Below are positions 46,608-55,980 of a stretch of DNA of 59,960 nucleotides, piece after piece. The notes beneath the pieces were generated by a model. It did not search any database. It was not told the origin of the DNA and saw nothing but the letters and a program-made list of their open reading frames with translations. Within the stretch, counting starts at the first letter, position 1. Each line of letters opens with the position of its first letter. The position numbers and the translations under genes are program-made. Origin of the DNA: Pseudorhodobacter antarcticus (GTDB lineage: Bacteria > Pseudomonadota > Alphaproteobacteria > Rhodobacterales > Rhodobacteraceae); assembly GCF_900110135.1 (NCBI RefSeq), contig NZ_FOCO01000021.1, positions 1-59,960 of the forward strand, written 5' to 3'.

Positions 46608-46641
46608 ATAAATTGCGCGATGGATCGCGGTGGATCGCGGG

Positions 46642-46929
46642 TTAGTTGTTGCCCCCTTGGATGAAGAAATATCCAGAGGCGGGGCGGGTGCCGGGGCCTG
46701 CGTTGGCGTTCATTTCCAGCACGGCGCCAAATTCCACACCGCCATCGGTGACGCGCGACGCTTGGATTTTGACATCCAGATCTGTGGCCACTTGGGGGGA
46801 GGTGGTGGTGGTGCTGGAGGTGAGGCCCATCGCCGCATCACCGCTGAGGCGGATTTCGGCGGTTGCGGGCGTGGGGATGGCGGGCGTGGCGGCCAGCAAA
46901 ACCAAGAGAGGGAGCAAAGTGGGGCGCAT
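46642..46929 (-). CDS. small exported porin-like protein
   Basis: A 95-residue protein with a signal peptide (RPTLLPLLVLLAATPAIPTPATA). The mature 70 residues begin EIRLSGDAAMGL and include DLDVKIQASRVTDGGVEFGAVLEM, a pattern like the first strands of Rhodobacteraceae porins (compare VTFSGYGRFG and VNIDGSTETDSGVKFGARVRI in the porin upstream). It ends after the equivalent of the third or fourth strand, so it cannot form a barrel alone. It may be a remnant of a duplicated porin or a small envelope protein. ATG 46929 is used; an ATG at 46941 is also in frame. Confidence 0.6.
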   Translation of the reverse strand: MRPTLLPLLVLLAATPAIPTPATAEIRLSGDAAMGLTSSTTTTSPQVATDLDVKIQASRVTDGGVEFGAVLEMNANAGPGTRPASGYFFIQGGNN

Positions 46930-47083
46930 CGGTTTTCCCATGTGTCACTGGTTCCCATAGGGTTTTATGCCCGGATGGGTTTTGGTGATGATGCCGCAAA
47001 AGGGCGTGAGAAACAAGATGGGGGTGTTTTGGGTGCGGGACCGACCGAGGAGCGATTACGGGCGCGCGGGAGGTGGGGTGCAT

Positions 47084-47110
47084 AAAAAAAGAGCGGGCTT
47101 GCGCCCGCTC
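47084..47110 (-). terminator. intrinsic terminator of the porin gene
   Basis: On the minus strand GAGCGGGC (47110-47103) pairs with GCCCGCTC (47098-47091) over a four-base loop and is followed by seven T. It lies about 30 bases after the porin stop. A perfect stem like this fits a highly expressed mRNA. Confidence 0.93.
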
Positions 47111-47139
47111 CCTTCTATGCTTGGCTTTTGATCCTTGGA

Positions 47140-48261
47140 TCAGAAGTTGAAGCGTACGCCAACACCAGCAACGGTGTCTTTTGCATAGTTGCGGTGAATG
47201 TCAGCAGCCAAACGTGTGCCGCCGCCCATTGCATAGTCCAGACCCAAGCCGAACGATGTGTCGGTCAGGTTTGCAACGGCATCGTCTGTCGCGACATAGC
47301 CTTTGAAGGTGTACGCGTCCATGGTGTAGTTACCATAGATTGTTGTACGCTTCTGGGTCGACTTTGCAACTGTGCCAAGCGCTGCTGTTTTGTCTTGGAA
47401 GTGCAGCAAACCAATGTTTGCATTTGGCATTACAGCGTATTCAGCGCCCAAGAACAGCGAAGTGTTGCCGTCTACGGTACCAGCGTTGTCAGCATATGCT
47501 GCTGCAACGGTGAACTGACCGAAAACGTAGTCAGCGGAGATCGAGACTTCGGTCTTTGCTGTGCGGGAAGATGCATCAACAGTCTGGTTCGGGTTGATCA
47601 TGGACACGCGGACGTTGCCGGTGCCGAATGCATACGAACCAAACACGCCCATGCGGTTTCCTGCAGCGTAAGGTGTCGACGCGTATGCGGAGAAGCCACC
47701 GATCGGATCGCCGAAGCCACGGTCAGTGTAACCGATTTCCGAGTTGTACATCAACTTTACGGAGTCGATTGCAGTGTTGGTGTTGCCAACTTCCATACGA
47801 GCGCCAGCGAACGAAGCGTAGAACTGTGCTGCGTTCATGGTTGCCGAGGCAGAATTAGTGCTCTGCTGGATGCGGACACGAGCACCAAACTTGACGCCGG
47901 AATCGGTTTCTGTGGAACCGTCAATGTTAACGCGCATGCGAGCGTTGACCTGTGTGTCGGTTGCGTTGGCGGCAGCGGCGGCAGCGGCGGCGTCACCACC
48001 AGCGCCATCAGCAGCTGTTTTGGCCGCAGTTTTAGCAGCAGCATCAGCCACAGCGCTAGTATCGCCATTAGCAATTGAAACGGCGCGAGCGTTAGCTCCA
48101 GCATCAGCGCCAAAAGCTGCGCGCGCAGCTTTGCCTGCAGCAGCACCATTGCCTTGGTTGTAGTCAGCACCAAAACGACCGTAGCCGGAAAATGTGACGT
48201 CTGCAGCAGCAACGCCTGCGGTTGCGATAAGTGCGGTAGTCGCGATCAGAATATTTTTCAT
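47140..48261 (-). CDS. outer-membrane porin, Rhodobacteraceae type
   Basis: A 373-residue outer-membrane porin with a signal peptide (KNILIATTALIATAGVAAA) and mature start DVTFSGYGRFGADYNQG. The body shows alternating strand patterns (FYASFAGARMEVGNTNTAID, GVFGSYAFGTGNVRVS) and the C-terminus ends in aromatic Phe (GVGVRFNF), as outer-membrane proteins do for BAM recognition. Between the first strand and VNARMRVNID sits an unusual stretch of about 70 residues, over half Ala, that probably forms a loop or periplasmic turn. Its mRNA leader can fold into a nine-base stem at 48294-48319. It is likely the major general porin. Confidence 0.9.
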   Translation of the reverse strand: MKNILIATTALIATAGVAAADVTFSGYGRFGADYNQGNGAAAGKAARAAFGADAGANARAVSIANGDTSAVADAAAKTAAKTAADGAGGDAAAAAAAANATDTQVNARMRVNIDGSTETDSGVKFGARVRIQQSTNSASATMNAAQFYASFAGARMEVGNTNTAIDSVKLMYNSEIGYTDRGFGDPIGGFSAYASTPYAAGNRMGVFGSYAFGTGNVRVSMINPNQTVDASSRTAKTEVSISADYVFGQFTVAAAYADNAGTVDGNTSLFLGAEYAVMPNANIGLLHFQDKTAALGTVAKSTQKRTTIYGNYTMDAYTFKGYVATDDAVANLTDTSFGLGLDYAMGGGTRLAADIHRNYAKDTVAGVGVRFNF

Positions 48262-48705
48262 CGTTTCCCTCGTGTGTTTTGTCAAATGTGATGCCCAATT
48301 CGAGGAAATCCGAATTGGGTATGACGCTGTATTCAACCCAAACGGCTTTCATTGCAACGACGAGCGCGGGTTGGCGTGCAAACACGTGCTGTGTGGTGCG
48401 ACAATGCCACAGTAAGCGCCCTGCCCCGGGGGGTAAGGGGCGTAAATACCGCCAAATGCGCCAAAGTGCAGAGATTATGGCGCGGCCTGCACCGTGGCGC
48501 AGGGCTGTGGTGGCCGTGCGGCGCAGGTGGGGCGGGGGTGCGGCGATTCTGGTGTATTGGTGTGATGTGGGGGATTTGGGGGGGCGTGATTGTGGGGGCT
48601 GCCTATAAGAGGGGTGTATAGAGGGGTGTATAGGGGTGTTCAAAAGCCCTTGTTCCGAAGGGGGCGCTAAGTTAGACAAACGGGAACAGTTCCGGGAGTT
48701 CCCTA
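48262..48705. other. 444-base intergenic region between porin and DUF3576 genes
   Basis: No gene is seen. A perfect inverted repeat CCCAATTCG/CGAATTGGG (48294-48302 and 48311-48319) lies 33 bases upstream of the porin ATG and would fold as a hairpin in its leader. From about 48527 to 48600 the plus strand is very G-rich, with G-runs at 48569-48573, 48578-48584 and 48594-48598. Three tandem copies of ATA(A)GAGGGGTGT follow. Promoters for both flanking genes must lie here. Confidence 0.6.
48605..48640 (+). repeat. three short tandem repeats, ATAGAGGGGTGT unit
   Basis: Units at 48605-48617, 48618-48629 and 48630-48640 read ATAAGAGGGGTGT, ATAGAGGGGTGT and ATAGGGGTGTT. They end 66 bases upstream of the DUF3576 gene. 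The unit count may vary by slippage. Confidence 0.75.
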
Positions 48706-49227
48706 ATGAGCCTTTTTCTTCTTCGTGCCGCCGCTATGGGTGCTGCCTTATCTTTTGTCGCTGGTTGTGGTGGCTTGCGCGGGATTGGCAGCGGGGATTC
48801 CGGGTTCTTTGGGGGTGGCGCGGACCCAGCCGCCAGCGCGCAATCGCCGGGGCCAAACGAGTCGCGCGAAACGGATGCGGGCAACACGATCTGGAGCCTG
48901 TTCAGCAATTCCGCCGATCCGAACACGACCGTTGAGGTGAACAAGTACATCTGGAACGCGAGTTTGGACATTTTGAACTTTTTGCCGATTGAAACGGTTG
49001 ACCCGTTTACGGGTGTGATTGTGACCGGGTTTGGTACGCCGCCCGGTGGGGGCCGCGCGTACCGCGCCACCGTTTATGTGCAAGACCCAGCGCTGGATGC
49101 GCGGTCGCTGCGCCTGTCGTTGCAAACGCGCGGGGGTGGTGCGGTGAGCCGTGAGACGCATCGCGCGGTTGAGGATGCAATTTTGACACGGGCGCGTCAG
49201 TTGCGGGTGCGCGACAGCAAGCTGTAA
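48706..49227 (+). CDS. DUF3576 family lipoprotein
   Basis: A 173-residue protein with a lipoprotein signal (SLFLLRAAAMGAALSFVAGC, lipobox VAGC). After a Gly/Ser/Pro linker it carries the DUF3576 domain: VEVNKYIWNASLDILNFLPIETVDPFTGVIVTGFGTPP and the C-terminal EDAILTRARQLRVRD. The family is conserved in alphaproteobacteria next to leuS; its job at the envelope is unknown. It precedes leuS-lptE-holA on the same strand, with an intergenic repeat between. Confidence 0.88.
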   Translation: MSLFLLRAAAMGAALSFVAGCGGLRGIGSGDSGFFGGGADPAASAQSPGPNESRETDAGNTIWSLFSNSADPNTTVEVNKYIWNASLDILNFLPIETVDPFTGVIVTGFGTPPGGGRAYRATVYVQDPALDARSLRLSLQTRGGGAVSRETHRAVEDAILTRARQLRVRDSKL

Positions 49228-49246
49228 GGGTTAGTGGGTTGGCAAG

Positions 49247-49291
49247 CGGGGGCCAGCCCCCGCACCCCCGAGGTATTTTTACCAAGATGAA
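49247..49291 (+). repeat. dispersed intergenic repeat, copy 2 (GC palindrome plus GAGGTATTTTTACC)
   Basis: The hairpin CGGGGGC (49247-49253) with GCCCCCG (49256-49262) is followed by CACCCCC and GAGGTATTTTTACCAAGATG (49270-49289), then AA. The shared 3' part is identical to that of the copy at 11154-11192, while the palindrome arms differ in detail. It lies between the DUF3576 gene and leuS. Confidence 0.7.
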
Positions 49292-49372
49292 TTGGCAGGG
49301 TCTCTGGACCTTTCGCGGGCTTGTGGGTTAACTGCAGTTGATTTTTGACCCTGTGTAAGAAGGCCAGCCCCC

Positions 49373-51925
49373 ATGCCCTATGAACCATCCGTAATTGAGC
49401 AGCATTGGCAGGGCGTTTGGGACGCGGCTGGGGTGTTTACGGCGCGGCGCGATGCGGCAAAGCCCAAGTATTATGTGTTGGAGATGTTCCCCTATCCATC
49501 GGGACGCATCCACATGGGGCATGTGCGCAACTATACTATGGGCGATGTGGTGGCGCGGTATAAGGCGGCGGCGGGGTTTTCGGTGCTCCATCCGATGGGG
49601 TGGGATGCGTTTGGGATGCCAGCCGAGAACGCGGCGATGGAGCGCGGCGGGCACCCGAAGGATTGGACCTATAGCAATATCGCGGACATGCGCGGGCAGA
49701 TGAAGCCGCTGGGATTGTCGATTGATTGGAGCCGCGAATTTGCGACCTGTGATGTCGAATATTACGGGCAGCAGCAGGCGATGTTTATCGACATGATGGA
49801 AAAGGGGTTGGTGTACCGCAAGAACGCGGTGGTGAACTGGGACCCGGTGGATATGACCGTTTTGGCCAATGAGCAGGTGATTGACGGCAAAGGTTGGCGG
49901 TCGGGCGCTGTGGTCGAGCGGCGCGAGTTGACGCAGTGGTTTTTCCGTATTTCTGAATATTCGGGGGAGTTGTTGGCGGCCTTGGATGGGTTGACCGATT
50001 GGCCCGAAAAGGTGCGCTTGATGCAAGCGAACTGGATTGGGAAATCGCGGGGGTTGCAGTTTGCATTTTCCACCGCTGGCGCGCCGGAGGGGTTTGACCG
50101 GCTGGAGGTTTACACGACGCGGCCGGATACGTTGTTGGGGGCGTCGTTTGCGGCGATTTCCCCGGACCATCCGTTGGCGCGGCATTTGGAGCGACATGAC
50201 GAAGGTGTGGCGGCGTTTGTGGCGGAGTGTCGCAAGATTGGCACGTCCGAGGAGGCGCTGGAGAAGGCGGAAAAGCGCGGTTTGGATACCGGGGTTCGCG
50301 TGCGTCATCCGTTTGATACCGCGGTGGAATTGCCGGTGTATATCGCGAATTTCGTGTTGATGGAGTATGGCACAGGCGCGATTTTTGGCTGCCCGGCGCA
50401 TGATCAGCGCGATTTTGATTTTGCGACCAAGTATGGGTTGGCGATTCCGCCTGTGTTTGTGGGCGTAGATGCCGAGGAAGCGCCCTTGGCGGAGGCGTTT
50501 GTGCCGCTGAAATCGGAACCCGTGCGCTATATCCGGGGGTTTGCGGGGGCGGAGGTGCAGACGGGGGCGGAGGCCGTAGATCTGGCGATTGCGTTTTGTG
50601 AGGAGCGCGGGGTGGGGCGTGGCGTCACCAATTACCGCCTGCGCGATTGGGGCGTTAGCCGCCAGCGGTATTGGGGCTGCCCTATCCCTGTGGTGCATTG
50701 TGAGGCGTGCGGTGTGGTGCCGGAGGCGAAGGCGAATTTGCCGGTAGAGCTGCCTTATGATGTGACGTTTGACATTCCGGGCAATCCGCTGGACCGGCAC
50801 CCAACTTGGCGCGATTGCACTTGCCCCAAATGCGGGGCAGCGGCGCGGCGTGAGACGGATACGATGGACACGTTTGTGGATTCCAGCTGGTATTATGCGC
50901 GGTTCACCAGCCCCCATGCTGCCACGCCGACTGACTTGGCCGAGGCGGAGTATTGGATGAACGTTGACCAATATATCGGCGGGGTGGAACATGCGATTTT
51001 GCACCTTTTGTATTCGCGGTTCTTTGCCCGCGCGATGCAGAAAACCGGGCATTTGCCTGCAAAGGCGATTGAGCCGTTCAACGCGCTGTTCACGCAAGGG
51101 ATGGTGACGCATGAAACCTATGCGACACGCGGCGCAGATGGGCGTGAAGTGTGGCAGATGCCCGAAGATGTGGTGAAAACCGATGCGGGGGCGGCGTTGC
51201 GCGATGGCACCCCTGTGACGGTGGGGCCGATTATCAAAATGTCAAAATCGAAGAAAAACGTCGTGGATCCGATGAGCATTATTGCGACTTACGGTGCCGA
51301 TACGGCGCGGTGGTTTGTAATGTCGGACAGCCCGCCCGAGCGGGATGTGGAATGGACGGCGAGCGGGGCGGAGGCCACGGCGAAATTCCTTGGCCGGGTT
51401 TGGACGTTGAGCGAACGGGTGGCGGCGATGCCGGACGCTGCGGGCACGGGCGATGATGATTTGCTGCGCGCCATGCACCGGGCCACGCAGGATGTGACAC
51501 GCGGGATTGAAGGGTTTGCGTTCAACAAGGCCATTGCCAAGCTGTATGAATTTACCAACACCCTGTCGAAATCCAGCGCGGGCAAAGTGGCGATGGCGCA
51601 GGCGATGCGCACCTTGGCGCAGTTGATGCAGCCGATGGTGCCGCATTTGGCCGAAGGTGTTTGGGCCATGCAGGGGGGTGCTGGTTTGGTGACGCAAGCG
51701 CCGTGGCCTGTGGCCGATCCGGCCATGTTGGTGCAAGACAGTGTGACCCTGCCCATCCAGATCAACGGCAAGCGGCGGGCGGAAATTACGGTTCCCGCCG
51801 ATATGCCTGCATCAGAGGTTGAAAAGCTGGTGCTGGCAGAGGATGCTGTGGTGAAGTTCCTTGCAGGCCAACCTGTGAAGAAATTGATCGTGGTTCCGGG
51901 GCGGATTGTGAATGTGGTTATCTAA
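49373..51925 (+). CDS. leuS: leucyl-tRNA synthetase
   Basis: An 850-residue class I synthetase. The HIGH-type motif is [20 protein letters not shown] near residue 42, and KMSKS is [13 protein letters not shown] near residue 622. The CP1 editing domain lies between about 220 and 410 ([42 protein letters not shown] with the editing Asp), and the anticodon-binding helices follow KMSKS. It charges tRNA-Leu. Its end overlaps the lptE start by 14 bases, so leuS-lptE-holA are coupled. Confidence 0.97.
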   Translation: MPYEPSVIEQHWQGVWDAAGVFTARRDAAKPKYYVLEMFPYPSGRIHMGHVRNYTMGDVVARYKAAAGFSVLHPMGWDAFGMPAENAAMERGGHPKDWTYSNIADMRGQMKPLGLSIDWSREFATCDVEYYGQQQAMFIDMMEKGLVYRKNAVVNWDPVDMTVLANEQVIDGKGWRSGAVVERRELTQWFFRISEYSGELLAALDGLTDWPEKVRLMQANWIGKSRGLQFAFSTAGAPEGFDRLEVYTTRPDTLLGASFAAISPDHPLARHLERHDEGVAAFVAECRKIGTSEEALEKAEKRGLDTGVRVRHPFDTAVELPVYIANFVLMEYGTGAIFGCPAHDQRDFDFATKYGLAIPPVFVGVDAEEAPLAEAFVPLKSEPVRYIRGFAGAEVQTGAEAVDLAIAFCEERGVGRGVTNYRLRDWGVSRQRYWGCPIPVVHCEACGVVPEAKANLPVELPYDVTFDIPGNPLDRHPTWRDCTCPKCGAAARRETDTMDTFVDSSWYYARFTSPHAATPTDLAEAEYWMNVDQYIGGVEHAILHLLYSRFFARAMQKTGHLPAKAIEPFNALFTQGMVTHETYATRGADGREVWQMPEDVVKTDAGAALRDGTPVTVGPIIKMSKSKKNVVDPMSIIATYGADTARWFVMSDSPPERDVEWTASGAEATAKFLGRVWTLSERVAAMPDAAGTGDDDLLRAMHRATQDVTRGIEGFAFNKAIAKLYEFTNTLSKSSAGKVAMAQAMRTLAQLMQPMVPHLAEGVWAMQGGAGLVTQAPWPVADPAMLVQDSVTLPIQINGKRRAEITVPADMPASEVEKLVLAEDAVVKFLAGQPVKKLIVVPGRIVNVVI

Positions 51926-52394
51926 AGCACTGACTGTGGGGCTTTTGGCGCTGGCGGGCTGCGGGTTTACGCCCGCCTATGGCCCGCAAGGCGGCGGCAG
52001 CGTGCTGCAAAATTCAATTCTGGCGGAGGAACCGCGCGACAAACCCGCGTTTGATTTTGTCGAACGGATTGAAGAACGGCTGGGCCCATCGGATGCGCCG
52101 CGTTTCGCGCTGAACTATTCCATCGCGGTGGCGGCGGTGAATATGGGGATTACAGCGGCGAACGCGACCACGCGCATCAACCTGACGGGCTCGGTGACGT
52201 GGCAGTTGATGGATGTGGCCACGGGCGCGCAATTGACGGCGGGGCGGGCACAAAACTTTACCTCTTATTCCGTGGTCGGCTCCACTGTGGCCAGTCTGTC
52301 AGCGCAGGAAGATGCGGCGGTGCGGTTGGTGCGGATATTGGCCGACCAGATTGTGAGCCAGTTGTTGGCCACATCCGGGCAATGGGTGCCATGA
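51912..52394 (+). CDS. lptE: LPS-assembly lipoprotein LptE
   Basis: A 160-residue lipoprotein (signal [15 protein letters not shown] with lipobox LAGC, then GFTPAYGP, the conserved LptE start). LptE plugs the LptD barrel in the outer membrane during lipopolysaccharide insertion. It overlaps leuS by 14 bases and holA by four, the usual leuS-lptE-holA order of proteobacteria. Sequence identity in the family is low; the order supports the name. Confidence 0.88.
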   Translation: MWLSKALTVGLLALAGCGFTPAYGPQGGGSVLQNSILAEEPRDKPAFDFVERIEERLGPSDAPRFALNYSIAVAAVNMGITAANATTRINLTGSVTWQLMDVATGAQLTAGRAQNFTSYSVVGSTVASLSAQEDAAVRLVRILADQIVSQLLATSGQWVP

Positions 52395-53404
52395 ACCTGA
52401 AAGGGCAACAGGCCGCCAAATATCTGGCAGCGCCGGATGCAGGGCGCGCGGGGTTGCTGATTTTTGGGGCCGATGCGATGCGCGTGGCGTTGAAGCGGCA
52501 AGAGGCAATCCTGGCCCTGATTGGCCCGCAGGGTGAGGGCGAAATGCGCCTTGTGCGGTTGCCTGCGGGGGATTTGCGGCGGGACGGGGCCGCGCTGTCG
52601 GATGCGATGCGGTCGGTTGGGTTTTTTCCGGGGCCGCGCGTGGTGTTTGTGGAGGATGCCACGGATGGGTTGGCCGAGGTTATGGCCGATGCGCTGCGCG
52701 AATGGCGGCCCGGTGATGCCAATTTGGTCGTCGCGGCGGGCAATTTGACCGCCAAATCACCATTAAAAAAGGTGTTTGACGATTCGGGCGCGGGGGTTTG
52801 CATAGGGCTTTATGACGAGCCGCCAACCCGTGAGGAGATTGAGGCCGAGCTGAAACGGGCCGGCCTGCGCGCGATTGCGCCCGAGGCGATGGCCGATCTG
52901 GGGATTTTAGCGCGGGCGCTGGACCCCGGCGATTTTCGCCAGACGTTGGAAAAGATTGCGCTGTATCATTGGGGTGTGGATGCGCCGCTGATGCCTGCCG
53001 ATGTCGCCGCCTGTGCCCCCGCCACGATTGAGGCGGAGGTTGATGATGTAATCCATGCCGTTGCCGAGCGTGACCAGCGCCAAGTGGGTGCCTTGATGCG
53101 GCGGCTGGAGGGGCAAGGCGTTAGCCCCGTCACGCTGTGCATCGGCGCAATGCGACATTTTAAGGCGCTGCATGGGGCGGCCATTGATGGGGGCGGCGCG
53201 CAGAACGGGTTGCAGCGGATGCGGGTTTTTGGCCCGCGCCGCGACCGGATGCTGCGCCAATTGCAAGGCTGGCGTGTGCCCGTGCTGGAATGGGCGCTGG
53301 CGGAGTTGTTGGAAACGGACCTAACCCTGCGGTCCACCAGCCGCGCACCTGCGATGGCGGTGATGGAACGCGCGTTGATCCGGTTGGCGATGGCGCCCAA
53401 GTGA
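52391..53404 (+). CDS. holA: DNA polymerase III delta subunit
   Basis: A 337-residue protein of the delta-subunit fold: LLIFGADAMRVALKRQEAIL near the start, FFPGPRVVFVEDATDG, LVVAAGNLTAKSPLKKVF, and a helical C-terminal domain with HFKALHGAAIDGG. Delta opens the beta clamp in the clamp loader. ATG 52391 overlaps the lptE stop as ATGA; longer upstream readings lie within lptE and are not real. Its stop overlaps the start of the HPP-CBS gene. Confidence 0.92.
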   Translation: MNLKGQQAAKYLAAPDAGRAGLLIFGADAMRVALKRQEAILALIGPQGEGEMRLVRLPAGDLRRDGAALSDAMRSVGFFPGPRVVFVEDATDGLAEVMADALREWRPGDANLVVAAGNLTAKSPLKKVFDDSGAGVCIGLYDEPPTREEIEAELKRAGLRAIAPEAMADLGILARALDPGDFRQTLEKIALYHWGVDAPLMPADVAACAPATIEAEVDDVIHAVAERDQRQVGALMRRLEGQGVSPVTLCIGAMRHFKALHGAAIDGGGAQNGLQRMRVFGPRRDRMLRQLQGWRVPVLEWALAELLETDLTLRSTSRAPAMAVMERALIRLAMAPK

Positions 53405-54564
53405 CGCGCCTGCGCCGGATTGTCCGCGCGCTGGGGCCTGCAGTTGGGCCTGTGCATCTGCGCGAGATGCTGCGGGCCTGCATTGGCGCGGGAATTGGCC
53501 TGACGCTGTGTACGTTTTTGGTGCGCTGGACCACGATCCCTGCATCTGCGATCGGGCTGGACCCCACCCTTTTGCTGATAGCCCCGCTGGGGGCGACGGC
53601 GATGCTGGCCTTTGCCGTGCCAAGCAGCCCTTTGGCGCAGCCTTGGCCGGCTTTGGTGGGCAATACGGTGTCGGCGCTGGTCGGTGTGGCGGTGGTGGTG
53701 TTGGTGGCCGAGCCGTGGTTGGCCATGGGCCTGTCGGTGACGCTGGCGATGATGGCAATGATGGTTTTGCGCGCCACGCATCCGCCCGCCGCCGGGGTCG
53801 CCTTGGGGGTTGTGTTGACCGCTGAAACGGTGCGCGAGGTGGGATTTTCCTATGCGTTCAGCCCGGTCATGTTGGACACGGGGCTGCTGTTGATCGTGGC
53901 CATGCTATACAACCGCTTGACCGGGCGCATGTATCCATTCCGCCAACCGGTGGAGCATGTGCCCCGCGCGGTTGCCACAAAAGGGCTGCGCCCGGGGGTG
54001 GAGGGTGCGGAACTAACGGCGATTTTGCAAAACCTGCGGTTGGATGCCAACATCGGCGCGGGCGATCTGGCGCGGTTGATCGAGGCCGCGCATGGGATTG
54101 CGGCGCAGCATTTGTTTGATGGGGTGGCCGCGGGGCAGTTGATGGCGCGCGGCGTGATCAGCGCGCATCCGCAAATGCCCGTCAGCCAAATCGCCGCGCT
54201 GTTTCGCCAGCACAAGGTCCGCACCCTGCCCGTGGTGGGGTTTGATGGCGTGTTTCAGGGTTTGGTGAGCGAGGCGGATTTGGTCCGCACTTGGCATGAC
54301 GCGGAAGGGCACGCGGCAACGGGCGTGGTGTCGCGCTTGCTGCGGGCCAGCCGCGAAGGGGTAGAGCCGGTGGCCGCTGAAATGATGACGCGCGAGGTTG
54401 CAACAGCGCAGGAAGCAACACCGCTGGGAACGCTGATTGATTTGTTGGCCGATGGGGCGCAACAGGCGGTGCCTGTGTTGGATGCGGGGCGGCTGATCGG
54501 GTTGGTGACGCGGGCGGATTTGATCGCGGCGCTGGCGCGGGCGCATCATCCGGAGGGGGCGTGA
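53401..54564 (+). CDS. HPP-family membrane protein with a CBS domain pair
   Basis: A 387-residue protein. Residues 20-170 form four or five hydrophobic helices with the HPP motif in MMVLRATHPPAAGVALGVVL. A CBS pair fills the rest (VAAGQLMARGVISAHPQMPVSQIAALFRQHKVRTLPVVG and AAEMMTREVATAQEATPLGTLIDLLADGAQQAVPVLD). HPP proteins have been linked to nitrite transport in plants and cyanobacteria; CBS pairs usually sense adenine nucleotides. The substrate here is unknown. The start is GTG 53401, overlapping the holA stop (GTGA), so translation is coupled. Confidence 0.85.
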   Translation: MTRLRRIVRALGPAVGPVHLREMLRACIGAGIGLTLCTFLVRWTTIPASAIGLDPTLLLIAPLGATAMLAFAVPSSPLAQPWPALVGNTVSALVGVAVVVLVAEPWLAMGLSVTLAMMAMMVLRATHPPAAGVALGVVLTAETVREVGFSYAFSPVMLDTGLLLIVAMLYNRLTGRMYPFRQPVEHVPRAVATKGLRPGVEGAELTAILQNLRLDANIGAGDLARLIEAAHGIAAQHLFDGVAAGQLMARGVISAHPQMPVSQIAALFRQHKVRTLPVVGFDGVFQGLVSEADLVRTWHDAEGHAATGVVSRLLRASREGVEPVAAEMMTREVATAQEATPLGTLIDLLADGAQQAVPVLDAGRLIGLVTRADLIAALARAHHPEGA

Positions 54565-54627
54565 CCCTTGTGGCGGGCTGCGTTTGTTGGCAAGGGTTAA
54601 GGGATTGCCCGAAAGGATAAGTGCGCG

Positions 54628-55980
54628 ATGGACCTGAGCAACCTGCCCGAATTTCTGCAAAACCTGCTGCGCGTGATTGCCCCGGTCACCGAAACCGCGA
54701 TGGAATGGCTGGTTAGCCCCGCCGCGTGGTCGCAGTTTGCGCTGTTGGCGGTGGCGTTTGTGCTGGCGGTTTTGCTGGCGCGGCGGTTGCGGCCGCTGAT
54801 TGCAAAGGTGCTGACCCCGGCAGAGGGCGCGCGGGGGGCGCAGGCGCGGCTGTTTTTGCTGGGCATGATGCCGTTGGTGATGCCGCTGCTGGCATATGCC
54901 CTAACGGCTGTGGGTGAGGAGTTGACGCGGTCGCTGTTTGGGTCTGGCGCTGTGATTGCGTTCGGCAAGCGGGTGTTTTTGTTCATCGCGGTGCGCGCCT
55001 TTGTGCGCGAGGTGTTGAAAGACACGTTTTTGCGCGCGCTGGGGCGCTATGTGCTGATTCCGGTCGCGGCGCTTTATGCGTTGGGCGCGCTGGACCCGAT
55101 TATGCTGCGCCTGTCGGAAACCATGATCGAATTGGGCAATATTCGGTTTTCGGTGCTGTCGCTGATACGCGGCGCGATTGCGGGCAGTTTGCTGTTTTGG
55201 CTGGGCGGTTGGTCGAACCGGCAAAGCGCGGAATATATCCAGCGCCAACAGGAATTGCGGCCTGCGACGCGGCAATTGGCGGTTAAAGCGGCGGAAATCG
55301 CGATCTTTGGCGCGGCATTTTTGCTGTTGATGTCGATCATGGGGATTGATCTGACGGCGATTGCGGTGCTGGGCGGTGCGCTGGGTGTGGGCATTGGTTT
55401 GGGCTTGCAACAAATCGCGGCGAATTTTGTGTCGGGTGTGATTTTGCTGGTCGAAGGGCAAACCACCGTTGGCGATTATGTGAAACTGGACGGCGGCGAG
55501 GCGGGCACGATTGTGAAAATGACCGCGCGCGCCTGCGTTTTGGAGACGTTTGACGGCAAGTGGATTGTAGTACCAAACGACCATTTCATCACCACGCGGG
55601 TGGTGAATTATTCCGACCAAGGGTCCGCCAATCGGTATGAAGCGCTGTTTTCGGTCAGCTATGACACCGACATCAACCGGGTGCCCGCGATGATTGAAGC
55701 GGCGGTCGGCGCGCTGCCGTTCGTGTTGACCAAGCCCGATGGGGCCGATTGCGAATTGCGCGGATTTGGCGACAGCGGCATTGATTTTGCGGTGGAATAT
55801 TGGGTGTCTGGCATTGATGACGGCCGCAACAAATACCAAAGCAAGGTGCTGTTCGCGATTTGGAACGCGCTGAAGGATAACGGGGTGGAAATCCCCTATC
55901 CGCACCGCGTGGTGGAGATTAGGGGCCAAATGCCGGGTCAGGTGCCGGGCCAAGTATCGGGCCAGGTATCGCGGTTGTGA
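54628..55980 (+). CDS. MscS-family mechanosensitive channel protein
   Basis: A 450-residue membrane protein with five or so hydrophobic helices before the MscS domain. The pore helix and the start of the beta domain are IAVLGGALGVGIGLGLQQIAANFVSGVILLVEGQTTVGDYVKL, then GTIVKMTARACVLETFDGKWIVVPNDHFITTRVVNYS. It would open under membrane tension to release solutes after osmotic downshock. The C-terminus ends in a short tetrapeptide repeat (GQMPGQVPGQVSGQVS). The stop overlaps the start of the flavoprotein (GTGA). Confidence 0.92.
   Translation: MDLSNLPEFLQNLLRVIAPVTETAMEWLVSPAAWSQFALLAVAFVLAVLLARRLRPLIAKVLTPAEGARGAQARLFLLGMMPLVMPLLAYALTAVGEELTRSLFGSGAVIAFGKRVFLFIAVRAFVREVLKDTFLRALGRYVLIPVAALYALGALDPIMLRLSETMIELGNIRFSVLSLIRGAIAGSLLFWLGGWSNRQSAEYIQRQQELRPATRQLAVKAAEIAIFGAAFLLLMSIMGIDLTAIAVLGGALGVGIGLGLQQIAANFVSGVILLVEGQTTVGDYVKLDGGEAGTIVKMTARACVLETFDGKWIVVPNDHFITTRVVNYSDQGSANRYEALFSVSYDTDINRVPAMIEAAVGALPFVLTKPDGADCELRGFGDSGIDFAVEYWVSGIDDGRNKYQSKVLFAIWNALKDNGVEIPYPHRVVEIRGQMPGQVPGQVSGQVSRL

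Noticed and set aside
48294-48319. Terminator in the porin upstream region
   Set aside because: The nine-base stem has no T-run on either strand and lies in the porin leader, so it is more likely a leader hairpin.
49328-51112. 594-codon minus-strand frame opposite leuS
   Set aside because: No motif and antisense composition; the leuS motifs are all on the plus strand.
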